24,593 nucleotides of DNA from positions 1 to 24,593 of the forward strand of contig DASXTB010000050.1 of assembly GCA_036505615.1 (NCBI GenBank), written 5' to 3'. Positions 15,955-23,404 of the stretch are shown piece after piece. This DNA is from DASXTB01 sp036505615. Lineage in GTDB: Bacteria > Acidobacteriota > UBA6911 > JACQSX01. The notes under the pieces were generated by a model. The model did no database searches and was not told where the DNA came from. It worked only from the letters and a program-made list of their open reading frames with translations. Each line of letters starts with the position of its first letter. Position 1 is the first letter of the stretch. Both the position numbers and the translations under genes were made by a program.

Positions 15955-18900
15955 TTGACCTATCAGTCCACGACTGGCGGCTGCTGTGACAATTTCGCCC
16001 GCTGCCGGCGCTGCGACCCGGCCGCCATAACTGCCATTCTCGACGAGCACGGCAAAGGCAACTTGTCTTGACGCGGCATTGCCGTAGGGCGCATAACCGA
16101 CAAACCATGCATGCGAAGGCTGATTCTCAAGCTCAGCCGTTCCCGTCTTGCCGGCAACCGGGACGCTCAACCCGCTCAGAGAACGGCCCGTGCCGCTGGT
16201 GACCACTTCGCGCATGAATCCGCCCAACATTCTTGCTTGGGCGGGAGAAAGTATCAGTTGCGGCTGAGGAGTTCTGCCGGCCTCCTCTTGGACCGTCCAG
16301 GTATAAGGCATGCGTCCACCGTTGGCGATGGTTGCGGCGACCCGCGCCATCTGAAGTGGAGTCACGGTGACTTGGCCCTGGCCGTAGGATGCCCAGGGAA
16401 GAAGCGGCCGGATCTCCTGAGCCCTGTTGTTGGGAGATGCTTTGATTCCGAAAAGTCCCGCCGTTCGCGCCAGTTCTTCCGCCCCCACCAAATATGTGCC
16501 CAATTGCGCGAAGAAGGCGTTGCAGGAAAGCGTGAGCCCCTTCTCCATGTTGACGGCTCCATGAGGCTCTCTGTCCAGGATGTCGTCTCGGATCGGCCGT
16601 CTCGATCCCTGAATAAAATTCCCCACCCGCCCGTCGGGCAGACGGATACAGGTGTAGGTCTGGTTCGGCGCATTTGCATCTTTGCGCAATGCCGCCGATG
16701 CCGTAACCAGCTTGAATGAAGACCCCGGAGTATAAACGCCATAGCGAGCGCGATCTATTAGCGCCTCTTGCTCGCTTTGGACGGCTTCCTCCGATTCCAT
16801 CGGCGTACGGATCACCTGCCCCGGAGCTTCTGCCCAAGGGTAAGTGACTGAGGCGAGCAGTTCGCCTGTATGCGAATCGAATACCACTGCCGCGCCTCGT
16901 TGGCTTCCTGACTTGCGAACATGCTGCTCGAGAATTTGAGCCACTCGGCGCTGGAACTGAACCTCAAGTGAAAGATGGATGTCGCGGTTGCGATTCAAGA
17001 TCTCCTGCACCTTCCCACTCGATGGCCGGTATCGATAGCGCAGCAGCGGCATGAGTTCTCTATAGTCGCGTTTGATAATGTAAATGTCTCGGCCACTGCG
17101 GGGATCCAAGATCCTGATGACGCGCGCGTGATCCTCATATCCCTGAAGCCGCGAGTTCAAGTCACGTTCCACAAAGGAAGTGTTGCTGGCCGCCCAATTC
17201 ACCTTAGTCCGCAAATCACCCAGAGTGTGGAACGTTAGAGCGCCCGCCGGATAGTATCTTCTCTGAATTCGAAACCCGGGCTGGTCAATATCCACTCCCA
17301 GGCTTTCGTATTGCCTGCGATGTTGCTCTACTTCCTCCCACTTGCTGGTGGCGAGCGGGGTATTGTTGCGGTCATAAATGGTGCCGCGAGGAATCATCCT
17401 GGCGACAGCGATCAGGCGAGGGTTGTATTCGAAACGCCGGCCGCGGTCAGACTGTACCACCAGCGCTCCAGCCGCCGCAGTATCATCGGGATAAATGACC
17501 TGGATAAAAAAAAGCTTGATCAGGATGACCGCCAGAAATCCTGCCAGAATCCGGGTCAGCCAGAAGACCGGCCGCTCAAAAGACGGGTGCCGTTTTTCGC
17601 CGGGCCTGGCCGAGATGCTCGCCAGCACGCCCAGCAGGACAAAGTTGGAGACGATTGCCGATCTCCCATAGCTGAGAAAAGGGGTGACTACGCCGGAAAA
17701 TGGAATCAACCCCAGCACCCCTGCGGAGATGGAGATAATTTGCAGCGCAGTCACAAGTACCAGCCCCAACCCGAGCCAAAGTGTGTAATCGCCACTGGCG
17801 TTGAGCGAGATCAGGAATGCGCGGCGGATCAACACGCAATACAACGCAAAAACAGCCAGCAGCCCGATAAAGCCCAATTCTTCTCCGATCGCGGAGAGCA
17901 CCAGATCCGTATGCACGGCGGGTATCAACCCCGGCTCTCCCAGTCCTGAACCCGTCCCCATTACCGCCCCCGTCGCAAATCCCCAGAAGGAATGGGCCAG
18001 ATGGTTTCCGCCGGGAAGCACGTAGTTGTTCCAAGGCGAAAGCCATATGCCGATGCGCCCCGCCACTGTCTTGGGAAAACCGATCCAGTGGGCCGTTGCA
18101 AAGCCGGCAATCATGACGAGTGACCCGAGCATCGCGGCGCCGGCGCGGCCTCGCGCAACTCCGTAAAGCGCCAGGAACAGAAACGAAATAATGAGAGCGG
18201 GGCCTAAGTCACGCTGCAGGAAAAAGAAAAGCAGCGCCAGCAACACTCCTGCAAAAACGGGAAGCGCATAGCGCAGACGCGGGATATCAAATCCACGAAG
18301 GATGCCAGGGACAGAAGAGCTCTTCTCTTTCAATTCGCGCAGGAATTCCCAGCGGTTCGCAAAGTAGCCGGCCAGAAAGAGCAGCAGCAGAAATTTTATT
18401 GCTTCCACTGGCTGCAGGGATATTGGCCCCAGCTGCAGATTGACTTTTGCGTCGCTGGTTCCGGGACCGCTTCCGAAAAGGATCAGCATCAGCGACAGCA
18501 GGAAACTAGCAAGGAGGGGGACAAAGCTGAGCCTTCGCAGCCCCGACTGTTGGTAATCCGGGAAGCTGACGGCGAGCATCAGCAGGCAGCCGATCGCCAC
18601 TCCCTGTACAAAGTCGGCAAACAGGGTCATGTCTCGCAACGGATCTCGCAGGCTGAGCATGAGCATGAAGCCGATGCCGGTCAGCAAGTGAGCGATGGGG
18701 AGCAGCATTCTGTCTCCCTGAAATCGGAACAGCGTCCACAGAAAATGCGCCAGATAAAACCCGGCGAAGAAGAATAAACTGTACAGCCAGAAGAGCCGCT
18801 TGTAATCGCCGGGAGTACGTACCGCAAACGATGCCTTCAGTTGTTGCAGCTGTTCCTGCGACAAAAGGGGGACGGTGAGGTCCGGACTGTCCTTTCTCTT

Positions 18901-19356
18901 TGGATCCTTGAGCGCTTCGTCCAGGCGTCTGCGAAACTCCTGCAATCCTCGCGTGGATTCTATCTGCCGCCGGCTCACGCGGATGGAGGCCAGACTCCCG
19001 ACGTTAGGCAGCACGCGAGGTTCGCCTGATTCCAGGGCTCCGCTCAAGCGCTCATAAATGCGTCGGGCGGCAAACTGCCGGTCGTTGGGTTCGGCGAACA
19101 CAGTCAGGTAGGGAACTAATTCGCCGGCGTTTTCAACCGTGTTCAGGTTGAGCACTTGCCTGCTGCTCAGCTGCGCTTCGATTTGGTCAAATGCCGCAGT
19201 CTTTGCGCGGAATGTGAGGAAAAGCCCCAGGATGACGACAAGCGACGCAGCCGACAGCAGGATGGTCTCCTGCCTTCGCCCCGGCGCGCTTGAGAAGAGG
19301 GCTGCGTGAGTGTGCTGTTGTGCTCGTTGCTGGGGGCTGCTGCGTGTGAGGGCCAT
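15877..19356 (-). CDS. SEDS glycosyltransferase - class B penicillin-binding protein fusion (RodA/FtsW-PbpA)
   Basis: A 1159-residue inner-membrane protein uniting both steps of peptidoglycan synthesis. Helix 1 (about 31-50) is followed by a ~135-residue extracytoplasmic region (51-186). A multi-spanning SEDS domain follows (about 187-582): QRDLGPALI (381-389), catalytic-type D484 in HTDLVLSAIGEE, and IPFSGVVTPFLSYG (551-564). A further helix (about 597-620) leads to a class B PBP: MIPRGTIYDRNNTPLA in the pedestal, then the transpeptidase with SSFK (S879-K882), SCN (944-946) and KTG (1070-1072). SEDS proteins polymerise lipid II and bPBPs cross-link it. They are normally separate partners encoded side by side (RodA-PBP2, FtsW-FtsI). 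Both active sites look intact, so the fusion should be functional. Residues ~1135-1159 are encoded by a microsatellite and are probably a dispensable tail. No strong ribosome site is seen; the start ATG 19356 is the most upstream. Confidence 0.95.
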   Translation of the reverse strand: MALTRSSPQQRAQQHTHAALFSSAPGRRQETILLSAASLVVILGLFLTFRAKTAAFDQIEAQLSSRQVLNLNTVENAGELVPYLTVFAEPNDRQFAARRIYERLSGALESGEPRVLPNVGSLASIRVSRRQIESTRGLQEFRRRLDEALKDPKRKDSPDLTVPLLSQEQLQQLKASFAVRTPGDYKRLFWLYSLFFFAGFYLAHFLWTLFRFQGDRMLLPIAHLLTGIGFMLMLSLRDPLRDMTLFADFVQGVAIGCLLMLAVSFPDYQQSGLRRLSFVPLLASFLLSLMLILFGSGPGTSDAKVNLQLGPISLQPVEAIKFLLLLFLAGYFANRWEFLRELKEKSSSVPGILRGFDIPRLRYALPVFAGVLLALLFFFLQRDLGPALIISFLFLALYGVARGRAGAAMLGSLVMIAGFATAHWIGFPKTVAGRIGIWLSPWNNYVLPGGNHLAHSFWGFATGAVMGTGSGLGEPGLIPAVHTDLVLSAIGEELGFIGLLAVFALYCVLIRRAFLISLNASGDYTLWLGLGLVLVTALQIISISAGVLGLIPFSGVVTPFLSYGRSAIVSNFVLLGVLASISARPGEKRHPSFERPVFWLTRILAGFLAVILIKLFFIQVIYPDDTAAAGALVVQSDRGRRFEYNPRLIAVARMIPRGTIYDRNNTPLATSKWEEVEQHRRQYESLGVDIDQPGFRIQRRYYPAGALTFHTLGDLRTKVNWAASNTSFVERDLNSRLQGYEDHARVIRILDPRSGRDIYIIKRDYRELMPLLRYRYRPSSGKVQEILNRNRDIHLSLEVQFQRRVAQILEQHVRKSGSQRGAAVVFDSHTGELLASVTYPWAEAPGQVIRTPMESEEAVQSEQEALIDRARYGVYTPGSSFKLVTASAALRKDANAPNQTYTCIRLPDGRVGNFIQGSRRPIRDDILDREPHGAVNMEKGLTLSCNAFFAQLGTYLVGAEELARTAGLFGIKASPNNRAQEIRPLLPWASYGQGQVTVTPLQMARVAATIANGGRMPYTWTVQEEAGRTPQPQLILSPAQARMLGGFMREVVTSGTGRSLSGLSVPVAGKTGTAELENQPSHAWFVGYAPYGNAASRQVAFAVLVENGSYGGRVAAPAAGEIVTAAASRGLIGQSSKQEADGRTQEADGGKQPAGGRRQ

Positions 19357-19445
19357 TAACCGATTGACTGAGGCACGGGCATTGTGACGTCACTACCAAG
19401 CATGGAACGTGTGAAAAAGGTTCACTTCCCTTGTACAGACTGTAC

Positions 19446-19519
19446 GGGCGACCCTGCGTGGTCGCCCGTTCTCCAATAACGACAATCGACTGCGGGCGGC
19501 CACACAGGGCCGCCCCTAC
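19446..19519. repeat. Two adjacent palindromes, GTAGGGGCG-like family
   Basis: GGGCGACC/GGTCGCCC (19446-19467) and GGCGGCC/GGCCGCC (about 19496-19513), the latter ending in CGCCCCTAC (19511-19519) like the right ends of 330-357 and 10735-10762. The first is preceded by TGTACAGACTGTAC, echoing the AAAATGTACAGAC tail at 14823. They lie in the 262-bp gap between the TPR-type kinase and the SEDS-PBP gene, where they might weaken read-through. Confidence 0.6.
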
Positions 19520-19618
19520 GATCGATCTAATTCCTTCTCACGGCCTTTTGCCAGCGGGGCCAAGTTTGTGGCGAAAAATGCGCAAGCAGCGCCGCCAGCA
19601 ATTTCCGAAGGAAGACAC

Positions 19619-21463
19619 TCAGTTTTCCTTGCGAATCTTTTCTTCCTCTTGCAATTCTGCGAGCACTGCGTCTATTTCCTCGATGTTCTCCTGAAGCGTC
19701 TTAATGAGTTTAGTGCTCTGACCCCAGGGAGCGATGCTGCGGTAGATCTCAGCTGCCTGCTGGAAGGACTGCTTTGCATTCAGCAAGAACTGTTTTTCCT
19801 GAGGTAGTCCTGCAACCTGCTCCGCCTGGCGCCACATCTGGCCGCCGCGGATTCTGTATGAGTCTGCCAGCTCCGCGCGCTCCCGCTTCCCGGGCTGAAC
19901 TCCCAATTCTTGAGATCTCCTGAGCGCCGCCTCCCCCTTGTCAAGATCACTGGTTCCGTAAACGTAAGTGTGGGCCAGCCCCAAATGTGGATCCGGCCAG
20001 TTGGGCGCCAGTTCGGCGGCGCGGCGAAAGGCGTCCACCGCGGCAGTCGGCTTATGGCTCAACCGCTGTATGTGGCCTTCCGCGTAGTAATACTTCGCCA
20101 GGAGCTCTCTGTCTCCCGGATCCAGTTGGGATGCCTTGTACAGGTAGTCTTTCGCTTGCTTCCAATCCGCTTTGGTCATCTTTGAGGAATCGTTGTTTCT
20201 GTAATGGCTGATCACCTGGTCGGCTTCCGAAACGAGCGCCTGCTCTAGCGGGCGTCGCAGCGCAATGGGAGCCAAGCCGAGATAACTTCGGCTTGCCAGG
20301 ATCTGATATTCATCCCATGCGCGATCTACGTTGGAGCGCGGCAGCTCAAGTTCGTGCCGTGCCCGGACGGCGGCACGCCACACGACGGCCTCCTGCGTGA
20401 TCGCCAGAACGAACGCGATGGAGACGATGCCTACGAAGATACTGCTGATAAGGACCACCGCTTTCGATCTGGATGGGGCAGGCGGAATTCGGTTTCGGAA
20501 TGGAATGACAACCGGCGTCTGTGCGGCAAAGCTGCGCGTTTCCTCCGGGTCCGGCCCATGGGTTCGCCGGGTGGCGTCGTTGTCTACAACGCTCTCGGTC
20601 TCTGCCTGTGTTTGCCGGCCCTCGGCGAATGCTTCCAGATCACCCTTGAAGTCCTCAGCGCTCTGGTAACGGCGCGAGGGATCCGAAGCCAGGGCCTTGG
20701 CGATAATCCTGTTCAGCGGTTCTGGGCAAATGGATGGGGGCAGAGGCGCAAGCTTTGTGCAACGAATGGTGTCTTCCATCCTGCGCGTTGTGTCGGCATC
20801 AAACGGCTGGTACCCGGATACCAATTCGTAGAGCACAACGCCTACCGCCCACAAGTCGCAATGCTTGTCGAACACCCCGGTATCCAGGCGTTCGGGAGAG
20901 GTATAGGGCAGGCTTCCAAACTCATTTCGAGTCAGCTTGCGGGTGACGGAGAGACCTTTGGCTATTCCGAAATCAAGAATGCGCACGTTGCCGGCGGAAT
21001 CGATGCGAATGTTTCGTGGTTTGATGTCTCCGTGGATGATTCCGTGCAATTCCTTCTCATCGACGGCTGTGATGAATGCGTGGGCTTTTGCCAGCACCTC
21101 GCACACGCGGATTGCAATTTCAGTTGCTCGCTTGCAGCCAAGTGGACCTTTGCTGAGAATGTCGGATAAATCCTCGCCTTCAACATATTCCATGTCGATG
21201 TAGAAGTGCCCATCCAGATTTCCATAGTGATGGATCCTGGCAACCGCCGGCTCTATCTCGCAGAGCTTCGCCTGGAGCGCGGCGCCTCTTCTTTCGGCTT
21301 CCAGAAATGCCTGGACTTCGGGATTGCGACTGATTTCGATAAGTTTCAAGGCGACTTGGCGATCTGCTTCAGTGTCGCGGGCAAGATACACGTCGGCCAT
21401 ACCGCCCCTGCCCAGTCTCTCGAGGATCTGATATTTGCCGATTGTCCTTAAAAGAGGCGCCAT
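19619..21463 (-). CDS. Transmembrane Ser/Thr protein kinase, non-RD (HGD) type, with TPR-like extracytoplasmic region
   Basis: A 614-residue Hanks kinase. The kinase domain spans about 11-280: LGRGGMADVY (17-26), K40 in VALK, MEYVEGEDL hinge, HGDIKPRN (144-151) with catalytic D146, DFG (164-166) and SLPYTSPERL. The residue before the catalytic Asp is Gly, not Arg, so this is a non-RD kinase whose activity may not need activation-loop phosphorylation. A linker with TRR and ETR sites precedes one membrane helix (about 335-357). The rest (about 425-600) is helical with TPR-like units (WKQAKDYLYKASQLDPGD, AAVDAFRRAAELAPNWPD), probably facing the periplasm; no PASTA. The start lies 6 nt after the phosphatase stop, with GAAGG 9 nt upstream inside the phosphatase coding end, so kinase and phosphatase are translationally coupled. 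It probably phosphorylates FHA-binding partners and cell-wall proteins. Confidence 0.93.
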   Translation of the reverse strand: MAPLLRTIGKYQILERLGRGGMADVYLARDTEADRQVALKLIEISRNPEVQAFLEAERRGAALQAKLCEIEPAVARIHHYGNLDGHFYIDMEYVEGEDLSDILSKGPLGCKRATEIAIRVCEVLAKAHAFITAVDEKELHGIIHGDIKPRNIRIDSAGNVRILDFGIAKGLSVTRKLTRNEFGSLPYTSPERLDTGVFDKHCDLWAVGVVLYELVSGYQPFDADTTRRMEDTIRCTKLAPLPPSICPEPLNRIIAKALASDPSRRYQSAEDFKGDLEAFAEGRQTQAETESVVDNDATRRTHGPDPEETRSFAAQTPVVIPFRNRIPPAPSRSKAVVLISSIFVGIVSIAFVLAITQEAVVWRAAVRARHELELPRSNVDRAWDEYQILASRSYLGLAPIALRRPLEQALVSEADQVISHYRNNDSSKMTKADWKQAKDYLYKASQLDPGDRELLAKYYYAEGHIQRLSHKPTAAVDAFRRAAELAPNWPDPHLGLAHTYVYGTSDLDKGEAALRRSQELGVQPGKRERAELADSYRIRGGQMWRQAEQVAGLPQEKQFLLNAKQSFQQAAEIYRSIAPWGQSTKLIKTLQENIEEIDAVLAELQEEEKIRKEN

Positions 21464-21469
21464 CTCAAA

Positions 21470-23128
21470 TTACCTTCGCTTGCGAACGCCGGCAGGCAAG
21501 CCTGCCGGGGACGGCTGCGGCAAAGTGAAAAAATTATTCCAAAGCTTCTGAGCACTGCTTGCCGACGATGTGTTCAGTATCCCCTGCATGCCGTTTCCGG
21601 CGATCACGTTTCGTTCCAGAACCGGATTTGCCTGTTCGAAGATGCTGATGCCGGGCTTGCGTTTTCCTGACTGCTTACCGTTGGACACGATCAAGTTGTT
21701 GGTCAGCCGGGCAGCGGCTTCGCCTTGGATGACCACGCCTTCGCCGATATTGTCGTGGATATAATTCCCGGCAAGCGTGGGCGCCGATTTTCCACCGATG
21801 AGAACCCCCACATCTTCCGCTCCTAGGATTTCCATATCGGTAATGACAACATCACTGTCGATGATACTGATCCCTGCAGTGGCGGGATTAGCGCGTTCGC
21901 TCTGTACCTTAAAACCGCTCAAACGGCCCCCTCGAATACCACGAATGGTAATTCCTATTTTATCCTGGGGCAGCGCTTCGGGAAGCGCCAACACGGCCTC
22001 TCGCAGTTTTTGGCTGACCAGTGTAATCTCCTCTTTCATCCGGATCTGCTCGTGGTACTCTCCCGGGGCCACTTCGATCATGTCACCGGGACGTGCTGCG
22101 TCCAGCGCGCGGGAGATCGATGTGAACTCCCCGCCTGTGGGACTGACCAGGAATCTTTGGAAGGAGGCATGCTCGGCCGCAGTCGGTTGTGGAGACCGCG
22201 AATCCATGTAAAACTGCGAAAGGGTTATCAAGCCGATCCCGCTGAGAAGGCCGTACAGGAAAAGCGCTGCCCGTCCCGATAGCGACCGGGAGAGTGAAGT
22301 TGCAGGACTGCGGGGCGCGTCATTTTCAGCTTTCGCTTCCGAATTCCGCCGCAACCGGAATCCGTTTTTCCGCGGCGGTGCAAACTTTTCTCCTTCGATG
22401 ACGATGACCGAAACATTATCTTTGCCGCCGGCGCGATTGGCCAAGCCGATCAATTCCTTGACCGCGCGCTCGGGGTCTCCTGCGTCGCGCGCTACGACCC
22501 CTAGAATCTCCGACGATGTCACTAAATCACTGAGCCCGTCGGTGCAGAGAAGCAGAGCGCTGTCCGGCTCAAACGGAATTTCGATGCTCTCGATGAAATC
22601 TGCGTCATCCGGTTCCTGCAAGCCGGCGCCTACGACACGATACACCTCATGGCGCCGTGGGTGCCGCATTGCCTCAATTTCAGAAAGCTTGGCGGATTCC
22701 TCCAGCTCCCCCACTGGAGAGTGGTCGTGAGTGATCTTGCGGATTTCTCCCTGACGGATCTTATAGAGCCGGCTGTCGCCGACGTGGCCGATCGTGGCAC
22801 GCCCGTTATCGACGATGGCAACGGTGAGAACGCAGGCCATTCCGCGCCATGCAGGGTTACTTTGCGAAAGCTGGTAAATCTCGTTATTGGCCACCGCGAT
22901 GGCTTCGCGGATTCTGTCGGCAGCTCCGCCCGTCCTGCGTTCCAGACGCGTTCGGATGCGGGTTAGAGCTACCTCAGCGGCCTTCTCCCCGGCTGCCTGG
23001 CCTCCTACTCCGTCTACAACAATAAAGATCCCTCTTTCCGGGTCGCAGTGAAGGCGGTCCTCATTATTCTTTCTCTCCTTGCCGGTATGAGAATCGCCGC
23101 TGGCTCTCAAAACAACTGCCGATACCAT
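21470..23128 (-). CDS. PP2C-family Ser/Thr phosphatase with transmembrane helix and extracytoplasmic beta-helix domain (PstP-like)
   Basis: A 552-residue protein. Residues 1-247 are a PP2C (PPM) phosphatase with the metal residues D24 (NNEDRLHCD), D39 (VDGVGG), D118 (HVGDSR), D197 (CTDGLSD) and D237 (GGKDNVSV). It removes phosphate from Ser/Thr of the kinases and their targets. A basic, Ser-rich linker leads to one membrane helix (about 285-305). Residues ~325-535 show the turn pattern of a right-handed parallel beta-helix of the NosD/pectate-lyase type (DMIEVAPGEYHEQI, ISIIDSDVVITDMEI, NYIHDNIGEGVVI, RNVIAGNGMQGI). Mycobacterial PstP has the same PP2C-TM order but no beta-helix. No ribosome site precedes ATG 23128, and the A+T-rich leader with TACAAT about 12 nt upstream could be a promoter for a near-leaderless transcript. 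The stop is 6 nt from the next kinase. Confidence 0.92.
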   Translation of the reverse strand: MVSAVVLRASGDSHTGKERKNNEDRLHCDPERGIFIVVDGVGGQAAGEKAAEVALTRIRTRLERRTGGAADRIREAIAVANNEIYQLSQSNPAWRGMACVLTVAIVDNGRATIGHVGDSRLYKIRQGEIRKITHDHSPVGELEESAKLSEIEAMRHPRRHEVYRVVGAGLQEPDDADFIESIEIPFEPDSALLLCTDGLSDLVTSSEILGVVARDAGDPERAVKELIGLANRAGGKDNVSVIVIEGEKFAPPRKNGFRLRRNSEAKAENDAPRSPATSLSRSLSGRAALFLYGLLSGIGLITLSQFYMDSRSPQPTAAEHASFQRFLVSPTGGEFTSISRALDAARPGDMIEVAPGEYHEQIRMKEEITLVSQKLREAVLALPEALPQDKIGITIRGIRGGRLSGFKVQSERANPATAGISIIDSDVVITDMEILGAEDVGVLIGGKSAPTLAGNYIHDNIGEGVVIQGEAAARLTNNLIVSNGKQSGKRKPGISIFEQANPVLERNVIAGNGMQGILNTSSASSAQKLWNNFFTLPQPSPAGLPAGVRKRR

Positions 23129-23173
23129 ATATATGATTGTAAATTAAAAAGATCGGTTCGGAGTTTCATTTTG

Positions 23174-23313
23174 GATGAACGCGGAAATAAGCCGCAAATG
23201 AACGCGAATGGACGCGAATGCTTTTATGCTGTTGGCCTTTAGGCTGCTAACTTCAAGATTTAAAAGCATTCGCGTCCATTCGCGTTCATTTGCGGCTCAT
23301 TTCCGCGTTCATC
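23174..23313. repeat. Long inverted repeat, 53-bp arms
   Basis: Arms 23174-23226 and 23261-23313 are reverse complements with one mismatch (AATAAGCC versus AATGAGCC), separated by 34 nt. The arms carry phased CGCGAATG/CGCGGAAAT motifs. Any transcript crossing it would fold into a strong hairpin between the FHA/small-peptide genes and the phosphatase gene. The right arm contains the stop codon of the 31-residue peptide. Confidence 0.85.
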
Positions 23314-23404
23314 GATCCTCGAAGTAATGAACCAGCACAAAGTAGACCACTACGAGAACGAGAAGTGCCAGAAAGACGTATCGTGCCCAGTAAAGCGTGG
23401 TCAT
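23309..23404 (-). CDS. Small single-pass membrane protein, 31 residues
   Basis: ATG at 23404 overlaps the TGA of the preceding FHA gene as ATGA, a classic translational-coupling arrangement. The peptide begins MTTLYWARY, has an unbroken hydrophobic core (FLALLVLVVVYFVLV, about residues 11-25) and ends HYFEDR. This gives a positive residue before and acidic residues after the helix. GAGG in the FHA coding end lies about 5 nt upstream. Its TGA (23309-23311) lies inside the arm of the long inverted repeat. No family is recognised. By position it could be a small membrane partner of the FHA protein or of the phosphatase; an accidental frame is possible because it is so short, but hydrophobic content and overlap argue for a gene. 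Confidence 0.6.
   Translation of the reverse strand: MTTLYWARYVFLALLVLVVVYFVLVHYFEDR

Noticed and set aside
16133..16837. 234-codon minus-strand frame in the PBP part
   Set aside because: Same strand but another frame than the intact transpeptidase, Gly/Arg-rich and without homology; a frame shadow, not an overlapping gene.
20354..21169. 271-codon plus-strand frame over the TPR-type kinase
   Set aside because: Antisense to the kinase domain motifs; composition has no domain or signal, so it is a shadow frame.
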